A DNA stretch of 64,000 nt, from positions 352,050 through 416,049 of the forward strand of contig JBFMHE010000001.1 of assembly GCA_040752355.1 (NCBI GenBank), in the 5' to 3' direction. Below, in pieces: positions 43,290 to 51,674 of this stretch. Position 1 is the stretch's first letter; each line of letters begins with the position of its first letter. A program made the translations under genes and the position numbers. The stretch is from Nitrospirota bacterium (GTDB lineage: Bacteria > Nitrospirota > Thermodesulfovibrionia > Thermodesulfovibrionales > Dissulfurispiraceae). Under the pieces are notes generated by a model that did no database searches, was not told the DNA's origin, and saw only the letters and a program-made list of their open reading frames with translations.

Positions 43290-46200
43290 TCATGCCTCGG
43301 GCGGTCCCCTGAAGCCGGTGAACTTTATGGTAAAGGAATAATACTTCTGATTCACGTTTATACCAATATCATGTACAGCATTATACGCCGCCTCGGATGA
43401 AGCGGTACGCTCCTGTTCGTGGAGGAGCCTCATCTCGCTCCTCTTGATTCCGTTCATGGAAGCGCTGCCGCTCATCAGGAATTGTTGCTGCTCGTCCCCT
43501 CCCGGCCCGTCGCTGTTCAGCGGCATGGTACCGGAGGGGCCATCGGACGCAAAACGATAACCTGCATCATCGTCTGATATATGCCGTACTGTGGGCCTGA
43601 ACACGGTAAAGGTGTTCGCCGCGGATGCGGCGCTGCTCGAGGTGCCGTAGGGCGTCGTAATCGTCACCACCCGCTCGCCGCCCTGGGCAGCGCCGTCGAT
43701 GATGATCGTGACTGTTGCAATCGTCCCCGCTGCATTGACCGCCGGCGGGTTGTTGACCAGAATACCGTCGGAAGGCGTAAAGCGCACCTCCATCGCTTCG
43801 GCAAGGTCTCTGCCGTTGATCGTAAGCGTAAAGGTGTTGCCCACCGCCTCGACGATCGGCACAATCGAGGTGATCGTCGGCGCCGGGCCTACCATCAGTA
43901 TATTCGCCATGGAGGACGAGGGCCTTATCGCCCCTGAAGGAGTGAGCGGCGTTATCGTCCTCGGGCCCTTCGATGTCCCCATCGGCACAGTAAGGGTGAT
44001 ACTTATGCTCCTTCCGTCGGCAGCAGCGCTCCACGAATCCATGATGATGCCGTCGGCAGGTGCAATCTGGAGGGCGTTGACCGTATCAAAACCGACACCG
44101 GATAAGGTAACAGTCCCGGTCGTGCCGGGCTCGATATGCTTCGGACTTATCCCTGTAACAGCAGCGCCGACTGTCACGCCCACCTCACGCGAGGTCACCG
44201 GAGTGACCGGTACCGGTGCGGTCGGAACCGGCGCCGGAGCGACGAAAACAACGACCTCCCGTGAAACGAAAGGACCGTACTGCGCCTGTACTGTGGAAGG
44301 AGGCGCGGGCTGCTCCACTGTTACGCCGACCGGCAACGATACGAGAGACGAATAGGTGACGCCCGGCAGATCAGTCACGGTAAAGGTATTCGTTACTGAA
44401 GCCGTATCCGATGTCGTCCCTGCGGGCGTGGTAACGGTGACGACGCGGTCGCCGGGTATCGCCGCGGCATCAAGAATTATATTGACGGTAGCGACCGTAC
44501 CCTCGGGATTGACCGTCGGCGGATTGGCGACCGTAATACCCGCCGCGGGACTGAAGTTCACACGTGTAGCCGAAGCGAGATTCCTTCCGAGAATGGTGAG
44601 GGTAAATGACGACCCCTTCTCGCGCTGGAGGGGATCGATACCCACGACCTCGGGCTGGGGCAGTGTCACCCTGAAGATATTCGCTCCTGCAGATGCGGGC
44701 TTTGCAGCGCCGACGACGACGGACCGCATCCCGAGCGGCGCATCCGCTGCGATATCGATGAGGAATTCAAGCGAGCTGCCGTCAGCCGCTGCCGTGATCG
44801 TCCCCGCCCTGACCGTGATGCCCGCTGCGGGCGCAAAGGAGATCGCATCGGCAGCGGACAGGCCCGCGCCGCTGATCCTGACCGGGAGACCCTGCGTGCT
44901 TATCGCTCCGCTCACCGGCGAGATCGCTGTTATCGTCGAGCCCACCGCAATACCGACCGGCTTTGACGAGAACGGCCCGTAACTGCGCTGGACCGGCTGG
45001 GGCGCGGGCGGCGGCACCATGACGCCGACCTGCTGAGATACGAGAGATTCATACGGAGCGCCGGTCTGCGCTCTCACCTCGAAGCTGTTGCCGAAGGTGA
45101 GCGTTGCGTCCGATGTTCCGGCAGGTGTCGTGATCCTCACCGTTCTCGTTCCGGGCGCTGCACCAGGCGCAACAGAGATGCTTAGTGTGACCAGCGTGCC
45201 GTCGGCGCTCACTGTCGGCGAACTACTAACCTCAATTCCCTCTTCAGGGAGAAAGGATATCGCGGTTGCACCCTGGAGATTGCGGCCGTTTACCTGGAGG
45301 GCCATCGTTGTTCCCGGCAGCCCGTAGTTCGGGATGAGCGACCATATCTCGGGCAGCGTCCGTGTCACCCTGAAGATGTCCGCGCCTGAAGCGACGGGTC
45401 GCGCGGACCCCGCCGGTGTAGCGACCACAACAACCCTGTCGCCGACTTCTGCATCAGCCGCGATACTCACAATCGCTTCGACAAAGCTGCCGTCTGCGGC
45501 CCTTGCGAAAGAGCCGTCAACGACGCTTATTCCCGTCGACGGAGCGAAGCTGATTCCGGTTGCCGTCGCGAGTCCCACGCCGTTAACGCGGACCAGGAGG
45601 TTTTGCGTTCCGATACTACCTCTGTCGGGCGTCAGGCCGGTCACGGCAGAACCGACGACAACGCCGACACGCGCACTCTGCAGCGGCCCCACGGTCTTGG
45701 TTGCCGGGGGCGGCGCCGGCGTCGGGATCATAACGCCCACAGGGGCGCTCACCATCGGTCCGATATTGTAGGTCTGGATCGGGCGAACGGTAATGGTACT
45801 CGTATCTCCCGAGATGAATCCTGCTCCTGACGCCGTTATCGTTGTGCTTCCGACATTGATCGCATTAACCGTGACCTGCGCCTGTGTCGCCCCTCCGGGG
45901 ATGCTCACCGCCGCGGGATAGGTGACGATATTTGCCGTACTGGCCGAAAGGGTGACCTGGAGCCCGCCGGCAGGAGCAGGATCGGTCAGCGCGAGGGTAA
46001 GGAAGATCGTGAAGCTCTGTCCCGTTGTTATCGACGTCGGAACGAGATTGACGGTCGGCTGCGGCCGCGCGGTTACCGTGACCTTGCCTCCCATCCAGTT
46101 CAGCTGGTTGGCATGGATCTCGGCGATCTCGTTCTTCGTGCTTCCGGAGCTCACTGCGGTGATGGCAACCGGCGTCGAGAGCGCGCCCTCGGGAATCGTA

Positions 46201-47525
46201 ACCGTTGCGGAAACGGTGAGAATCGCGGGATTCGTACTCGTAAGCGCCACACTGAGTCCGCCCGGAGGCGCCGGGTAAGAAATAGTGACCGATGCGGTGC
46301 CCGATTCTCCCTGACGGAGCGTCAGGGTATCGGGGCTGAAGGCAAAGACCGGCAGCTCGATCGGAACGGTTATCGTATTGGACGAGAGGAAGCCCCCGGG
46401 ATTCGCCAGGTCGGGGTTCCTTACGAGCAGGTCCTTGCTCCCCGATAGCGGCTGTTTGGGGATGACCACGCTTAATTTTGACGATGAGATGAAGGTCGTC
46501 GCGAGGGCCGCGCCATCAAAGACCGCGACCGAGGCGGAGGTGAAGTTCGATCCCGAGACCTCCACGGTGACATCGGGCTGGCCCACGAGAATCCTTCCGG
46601 GTGTCAGGACCGTAATGCGGGGCACCGGCTGGATAACAGTTATGCCCGGCGAGAGCGATGCCGTGCCGGCTGCAACCAGCACTTCAAAACCGGCGCTTCC
46701 CATCGGGACTGCATTGCCCACCGTAATCTGAACAGGGATAGAGGTATCGGTTCCTCCGGCCTGGATGGCGGCAGTGACATGCGGATTCGAAAAGGCGACC
46801 CTTTCCGCCCCTGATAGCCGCGTTCCCGTAATGACAGCACTTGTTGTGCTGCCTTGCTCAAAATGCATCGGCGAGATGCCCGATACCGATGGTGAAACAC
46901 CGACGGAGACCGTTCCCTCCAGGTAATAGGGAATACCCTTTAAGTCCCACGCGCCCGAGGTGATCATGTCGCCGGAGGCGACGCGAATGCCATCGGTACC
47001 GTTGCCTGCGGCACTGTTCCCCGTCCCATGAGGATACGAGGAGAGATCTATGGCCAGTGCAAATCCTGCGTTGTTCTCGAAAACGCAGTTATTGAATGTC
47101 GGCGATGAGGACTGCAGCGTCGTCGTGCTCCCATAGCGGATGTTCGTGTAATCGAGGATAGTGGCAGCATCAGCGGTGTGGTTAAGAAAAAGAATGCCGC
47201 CCCATCCGCCCGCGGCCGGACTGCCGCCCTCGACATCCTGCGAGGAGGTGAAGAGGACCGGGGAAGCGCTCGTGCCGAGCGTCCGCAGCGAGCCGAACTG
47301 GACAATGAGCCTGACACCGGGCTGGAATCGGACGATCGCGCCTGCCTGTACCGTGAGCGTTGCGCTGTTATCGACAACGATATCGGAGGTCACGAGATAA
47401 GGGCCCCCGGCCGCCGTCCACACCGTATCGGTATCGATAATCCCGCCGACCGGCGTTGCCGCATGAGCCGCGGCAAGCGTCCCGAGCAGCAGAACCTGCA
47501 GGAGCACAAGTATGATTCGTCTCAC
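43290..47525 (-). CDS. Exported TIG/IPT-repeat protein with beta-helix-like N-terminus
   Basis: About 1411 residues. A signal peptide (IILVLLQVLLLGTLAAAHA) leads to a parallel-beta-helix-like region (about 20-190, ADAATILDYTNIRYGS, SSPTFNNCVFENNAG), then about ten Ig-like TIG/IPT units (the pattern ITAISP...G..V.ISG.GLS.A). Three proline-rich linkers share one plan, an SxPVGVxV segment, prolines, YGPFxS or VGPLQS, and a second VGVxVG. The C-terminal 60 residues carry no repeat. I use the GTG at 47525, which overlaps the rhodanese stop (TAGTG); a GTG at 47546 is possible. No enzyme motif is present; an extended adhesin or scaffold is likely. Confidence 0.85.
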   Translation of the reverse strand: MRRIILVLLQVLLLGTLAAAHAATPVGGIIDTDTVWTAAGGPYLVTSDIVVDNSATLTVQAGAIVRFQPGVRLIVQFGSLRTLGTSASPVLFTSSQDVEGGSPAAGGWGGILFLNHTADAATILDYTNIRYGSTTTLQSSSPTFNNCVFENNAGFALAIDLSSYPHGTGNSAAGNGTDGIRVASGDMITSGAWDLKGIPYYLEGTVSVGVSPSVSGISPMHFEQGSTTSAVITGTRLSGAERVAFSNPHVTAAIQAGGTDTSIPVQITVGNAVPMGSAGFEVLVAAGTASLSPGITVIQPVPRITVLTPGRILVGQPDVTVEVSGSNFTSASVAVFDGAALATTFISSSKLSVVIPKQPLSGSKDLLVRNPDLANPGGFLSSNTITVPIELPVFAFSPDTLTLRQGESGTASVTISYPAPPGGLSVALTSTNPAILTVSATVTIPEGALSTPVAITAVSSGSTKNEIAEIHANQLNWMGGKVTVTARPQPTVNLVPTSITTGQSFTIFLTLALTDPAPAGGLQVTLSASTANIVTYPAAVSIPGGATQAQVTVNAINVGSTTITASGAGFISGDTSTITVRPIQTYNIGPMVSAPVGVMIPTPAPPPATKTVGPLQSARVGVVVGSAVTGLTPDRGSIGTQNLLVRVNGVGLATATGISFAPSTGISVVDGSFARAADGSFVEAIVSIAADAEVGDRVVVVATPAGSARPVASGADIFRVTRTLPEIWSLIPNYGLPGTTMALQVNGRNLQGATAISFLPEEGIEVSSSPTVSADGTLVTLSISVAPGAAPGTRTVRITTPAGTSDATLTFGNSFEVRAQTGAPYESLVSQQVGVMVPPPAPQPVQRSYGPFSSKPVGIAVGSTITAISPVSGAISTQGLPVRISGAGLSAADAISFAPAAGITVRAGTITAAADGSSLEFLIDIAADAPLGMRSVVVGAAKPASAGANIFRVTLPQPEVVGIDPLQREKGSSFTLTILGRNLASATRVNFSPAAGITVANPPTVNPEGTVATVNIILDAAAIPGDRVVTVTTPAGTTSDTASVTNTFTVTDLPGVTYSSLVSLPVGVTVEQPAPPSTVQAQYGPFVSREVVVFVAPAPVPTAPVPVTPVTSREVGVTVGAAVTGISPKHIEPGTTGTVTLSGVGFDTVNALQIAPADGIIMDSWSAAADGRSISITLTVPMGTSKGPRTITPLTPSGAIRPSSSMANILMVGPAPTITSIVPIVEAVGNTFTLTINGRDLAEAMEVRFTPSDGILVNNPPAVNAAGTIATVTIIIDGAAQGGERVVTITTPYGTSSSAASAANTFTVFRPTVRHISDDDAGYRFASDGPSGTMPLNSDGPGGDEQQQFLMSGSASMNGIKRSEMRLLHEQERTASSEAAYNAVHDIGINVNQKYYSFTIKFTGFRGPPEA

Positions 47526-48247
47526 TATTTGCTCATGCGCTGCCACGCCGCAAATCCTCCGAATAGATAGCGAGCTACTTTAAATCCCGCGTTATGCATG
47601 ATCTCCGCCTGTCTGCCTGCGATGCCATTGCCTCCGTCAAAGAAAACAATGAGTGAGTCCTTTGCCATCCCCTGCACCACCGAGCCGAGCCTTTCAGGAG
47701 AGACGTTCATCGCTCCGGGAATCGTTCCGGCAGCAAACAGCTCCCTGGTACGAAGGTCAATCAGCAGGGGAGCCGCACCCTCCCTCATAGCCTGGGCAAG
47801 CTCTACGGCCGATATCGAATGAACGAGTCGCGAGTCAACAACGCCCACCTGCATTACAAGGGGAAATCCAAGCACCTCCCAGCGTGACAGTCCCCCGTCG
47901 AGCAGATAGATCGATGGATACCCTGCATCGGAAAGCTTTTGTGCTGCATCCCTTGCCTCGAGCGATCCGATTCCGCTGTCGTAAAGCACAATTTTCTCAT
48001 CACGCGGCAGCCCTTTTTTCGCGATCACGAAGGACGGTACGTTTATCGCTCCCGCAATATGTTTGACCGTAAAGAGCTGACGGGCCCGCACATCCACCAG
48101 AAGAAACGAGGTATTGGACTCCTGCCATGAACGCACATCTTCCGGTGGCAGCGTCTCGGCTGCGTAAACGGCTTCGAGCCCCGCAGTGCCCGTAACCGAA
48201 AGAAAGGTTACCAGTATACTGAAAATGAAGTACCCGACCTGTTTCAT
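47525..48247 (-). CDS. Exported tandem rhodanese-like protein, catalytic cysteines replaced by Asp
   Basis: A 240-residue periplasmic protein with a signal peptide (residues 1-30) and two rhodanese domains (about 32-130 and 142-235). Each has the domain frame (LLVDVRARQLFTVKHIAGAINVP; LLIDLRTRELFAAGTIPGAMNVSP) and the final GGxxxW helix. The active-site loops read LYDSGIGS and FFDGGNGI: the catalytic Cys positions are D90 and D204. It therefore cannot be a sulfurtransferase and may bind anions or proteins. The start at ATG 48247 has AGGGAGAC upstream. It lies 13 bases after the propeller-protein gene in the surface operon. Confidence 0.88.
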   Translation of the reverse strand: MKQVGYFIFSILVTFLSVTGTAGLEAVYAAETLPPEDVRSWQESNTSFLLVDVRARQLFTVKHIAGAINVPSFVIAKKGLPRDEKIVLYDSGIGSLEARDAAQKLSDAGYPSIYLLDGGLSRWEVLGFPLVMQVGVVDSRLVHSISAVELAQAMREGAAPLLIDLRTRELFAAGTIPGAMNVSPERLGSVVQGMAKDSLIVFFDGGNGIAGRQAEIMHNAGFKVARYLFGGFAAWQRMSK

Positions 48248-48260
48248 TCTATTTGTCTCC

Positions 48261-51200
48261 CTAAGGCACCCAATTCGTAATATCTTTGCTGCTATAAATG
48301 ATGTAACCCTCTCCGGGCCGGATGACGAAATCCTCTCCTGACACTGCTCCGTCATGAACGCCGGTCGTAACGAACCTGCCGCTGAGATTATCGAACTTCG
48401 AAATGCTGTAGACGGCATCGAGACCGAGGGCTGCGATCATATCGGATGCCCTATACCCGTCGGCAACACAGGCAAAACCGGCAAGATTGAGTCCGCTTTT
48501 AAGGGAAAGCGGCGTGCAATCCGTAAGTTCACCGGCATCGATATCCGCAGAGGCATAAGCTTCGACATAGAGTGCCATGTTGTCTCCGAGTGTAAAGTTT
48601 ACGCCCGTCGGCGCACCGGAAGCATCATATGCCGCCTTTCTCATCTCGCCCAGGTCGGCATCATACGCATAGACCGAATCAATGGCAGAGAGCGATTTCC
48701 ACGCAGTGAGCAGTCCGAAGGCATTCCCGTACTGCTGCTTCATGTCCTTTGTGATTGCTACAACATTAAAGCCCCGTTCGATATGAGCGGCGAGAGGGAA
48801 CGTGACCTCAGTAGCATATATCTGCCATACGCCGGAGCGGTTGTCCTGCCAGACCATGCGTTTGCCCGAAAGCCGCGGCTGCTCCTGGAGATGGGGATCA
48901 GCGGTCATCGGCATCGTCCGCTGCGACGCGAGATGCATCAGAGATAAATTGGGGTTGGAGAGTCCGGCGGCGTAATCGACATAGACACCGTAGCTGCCGC
49001 TTATGAAGGGCTGGGCCTCGTCGGAAGACGTATGAGTCAGGCCTATCTCTTTGCCGTTGGCGAAAGTATATGCGTAGAGGTCCCTGTTACCGTTCCGCTG
49101 GTCGACCCAGACTACGCGATCCCCGTTCAATGCAGGGTGTGTCTGATTCGCGATGTTATCGGTCACCCTGAACTCGGCAGCAATAGGCAGATCGTAGCCG
49201 TAGATTTCTCCGAGGCCGTGGCGGTAATCCTCCCACACCAGCCTGTCACCGGAAATCGACGGATTGATCTGATCTCTTGCAGCATCGGTGATCCTCGTGG
49301 TCAGCCCTGTCGTGATGTCATAAAGATAAATGTCCTGGTTGTCCTGGGGTCCGCTCTGGTAAGCAACTCTGTTGCCGTTGACGACGGGGTTGGTATCATT
49401 GTTCAGATTCGCCGCGATCACCGTCTCGCTTCCATTTACCAGATTGTAGAGCGCAATGTCCCAATTCCCCGCCGATCTGTCCTGCCAGACCACATAGTCG
49501 CCATCGGTAGAGGGCCGGACCTGATCGGCAAGCTTTCCCTGAGTGAGGTTCTGGACCGCCTGGCTGTCAAGGTCGTAAAGGAATATATCCCACTTGCCGT
49601 TGCGGTAATCCTGCCAGACCACCCGTGATCCTGATACGGCAGGATTGATCTGATCGGCGCCGCTTTGCGACAGCACTTCCGTGGCCAGGAACTCGTTCAC
49701 CGTTACCGAAGTGAATGCGGAGGCCTTCGCTCCGAGCTTGTCGGCTGCGGTCAGCCTCACCGTGTAGACTCCGGCTGAAACAAGCAAGCCGTTGCTGTTC
49801 CTGCCGTCCCAGGTGATGGTGCTCTTTATACCGCTCGAGAGTGTGCCCGGGATAGTAGCGACAACGGGCAATGAGGCGAAAGTCGCATCATTCGTCGCTA
49901 CACCGGCGGCGATTTCGCAGATGATGTCGATAGGAGTTATCGCGTCGGTTGCCAAAGCAGAGAGCGTGGTCGTTTTGGGTTTGCCGGAACTGGCTGGTGC
50001 GGCAGGGATGATCACCGCGGGCGCAGCGGTAAGCTGACCGATGGAGGGCGGCGCATCGTCGACAAACACATGCATTGTCCGCGGCGATTCCTGATTTCCC
50101 GATCGGTCAGCGCTATAGTATTCTATGGTATGGAGGCCGGGACGCTCCTCATCGCGGAAAATGAGACGTTTTAAATTGAAGGGAAGCGCAGGCTCATACG
50201 CACCACCGTCCAGCTTAAAGAGCATCGACAGCACTCCGCTGATATCATCTGTTGCGGTAAACAGGAAATTGGTCAGCGAGGTAATATAAACGGGATCCGA
50301 GCCGTAGCGCGGCTCCTCTACAATAAGGGCCGTAACCGGTGCCGTCGTATCAGCGGCAGGAGTCTCGTAGGTCAGCGCATAGCTTCCTGTGGTCTCGTAA
50401 TCGATCACATTGACAAAGAAGATGGACTGTTCGGACTGTTTGCCGGTGGGCTTTTCCTCGCTGACCCAGAAGTTCCTGCTGCTGAGCTGTTTACCGTCCG
50501 AGCGCACGACGCTTACGAGAGGGATCCTCCCCTCGGCAGGATCGGCGATCTTCGTATAGACCCAGCCGCTTATCGGCGTCATGGTGAGCGCTACAGACGG
50601 GTCTCCGGGCTGAGGCAGGCCCGTAAGCGTCCCTCCAACCGCATTGACCGGCTGCTCGGCGCAGTCCGAGGTAAAGATCTTCGTCGGCATTCTGTCACCG
50701 GTCGGGTCGTCATAAGCCAGGTAATCGAGAATCGAGTCGCTGCCCGGGACGTCAACAAGCATTTCACGGGTCAGGAAATGCGTATTGACAGACTGAATAA
50801 GGGATGTCAGTGTGCCACCCAGGTCGCTCGCATGGGTAAAGCTCGCGGTAAAATCAACAAACTTGCCCGAGAGCGTCGTTATCATGTCCCACTTCCCCAT
50901 AACGCAGGCGCCGGGCGGCATATTCCCGAGAGGGAGATTGAGCGTCGGAGCTACGGGCTGACCGTTGACCGAGCTGCCGAGGAGCCTGAAGTCGATGAGC
51001 AGTCCCTGTTTGTTCTCCACGATCTTCGGCTGCCCGGAGCTGATGCTCATCTTCGCGGCGACGCCGTAGCCGGCATTCTTTGTGCGCACGCCCAGAGCGA
51101 AAGGAATGGGAGCCTCAACCGTGCCCGTAAAGGGATCATCCGCCCAGACCTCCCGAGGCAGGAAGTAGTCGAGCAGAAGCTCGGGCTGGGGCTTCACCGT

Positions 51201-51674
51201 AATCGAATCGGGAAGCATCGAAATCTCCTGGGGATTGCCGTTAGCCATGAAATTGATCATGCCGCCCACGCGGTATATCTTGCCGAGCGGTGTTATCCCC
51301 CCTGCTCCCGGCGACGGAATCAGTATCCAATGAACCTCCGACGCGACTTGGGGAGCGATCCGCCCCGCCCCATCGACAGCGTTGATGTTGTGCATGCTCA
51401 TTATTCTGACATAGAACATTGCGCTCGCATCGTTGCCGTTCTCATCGGTAATATCGAGGGTAACGCTCACATTCTCGAGCGGCTGATCGGGCAGGTTGTT
51501 CGTTATGATGAGCTTGGCGTCGAAGGCGATCCGCTCGAGCGCCAGTTCCTGCAGGATCTCGATCTTGACCCGCGCGCAGACAGGGCCCGCAGCTTCGGCG
51601 GCACGTGCCGCGAAGAGCACCGGAATCGACAACAGGAGCAGTGCTATGGATGTAATGGTCCTCATCCTCATCAT
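48261..51674 (-). CDS. Exported protein with OmpL47-like domain and TolB-like beta-propeller
   Basis: 1137 residues. A signal peptide (ITSIALLLLSIPVLFAARAAEA) is followed by beta-sandwich regions (about 30-440), an OmpL47-like Ig domain (about 455-545, ATDDISGVLSMLFKLDGG, GLHTIEYYSADRSGNQ), a FlgD-like Ig unit (about 575-655, TWDGRNSNGLLVSAGVYTVR), and six or seven TolB-type propeller blades (about 665-955, the repeating DQ.NP..SG..VVWQD.RNG.WDI..Y.L). A C-terminal pair of about 80-residue repeats (about 970-1137) both contain a G-N-x2 start and a VY...GE.Y pattern. The ATG at 51674 overlaps the giant gene's TGA by four bases (ATGA). The propeller may be a protein-binding platform. Confidence 0.87.
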   Translation of the reverse strand: MMRMRTITSIALLLLSIPVLFAARAAEAAGPVCARVKIEILQELALERIAFDAKLIITNNLPDQPLENVSVTLDITDENGNDASAMFYVRIMSMHNINAVDGAGRIAPQVASEVHWILIPSPGAGGITPLGKIYRVGGMINFMANGNPQEISMLPDSITVKPQPELLLDYFLPREVWADDPFTGTVEAPIPFALGVRTKNAGYGVAAKMSISSGQPKIVENKQGLLIDFRLLGSSVNGQPVAPTLNLPLGNMPPGACVMGKWDMITTLSGKFVDFTASFTHASDLGGTLTSLIQSVNTHFLTREMLVDVPGSDSILDYLAYDDPTGDRMPTKIFTSDCAEQPVNAVGGTLTGLPQPGDPSVALTMTPISGWVYTKIADPAEGRIPLVSVVRSDGKQLSSRNFWVSEEKPTGKQSEQSIFFVNVIDYETTGSYALTYETPAADTTAPVTALIVEEPRYGSDPVYITSLTNFLFTATDDISGVLSMLFKLDGGAYEPALPFNLKRLIFRDEERPGLHTIEYYSADRSGNQESPRTMHVFVDDAPPSIGQLTAAPAVIIPAAPASSGKPKTTTLSALATDAITPIDIICEIAAGVATNDATFASLPVVATIPGTLSSGIKSTITWDGRNSNGLLVSAGVYTVRLTAADKLGAKASAFTSVTVNEFLATEVLSQSGADQINPAVSGSRVVWQDYRNGKWDIFLYDLDSQAVQNLTQGKLADQVRPSTDGDYVVWQDRSAGNWDIALYNLVNGSETVIAANLNNDTNPVVNGNRVAYQSGPQDNQDIYLYDITTGLTTRITDAARDQINPSISGDRLVWEDYRHGLGEIYGYDLPIAAEFRVTDNIANQTHPALNGDRVVWVDQRNGNRDLYAYTFANGKEIGLTHTSSDEAQPFISGSYGVYVDYAAGLSNPNLSLMHLASQRTMPMTADPHLQEQPRLSGKRMVWQDNRSGVWQIYATEVTFPLAAHIERGFNVVAITKDMKQQYGNAFGLLTAWKSLSAIDSVYAYDADLGEMRKAAYDASGAPTGVNFTLGDNMALYVEAYASADIDAGELTDCTPLSLKSGLNLAGFACVADGYRASDMIAALGLDAVYSISKFDNLSGRFVTTGVHDGAVSGEDFVIRPGEGYIIYSSKDITNWVP

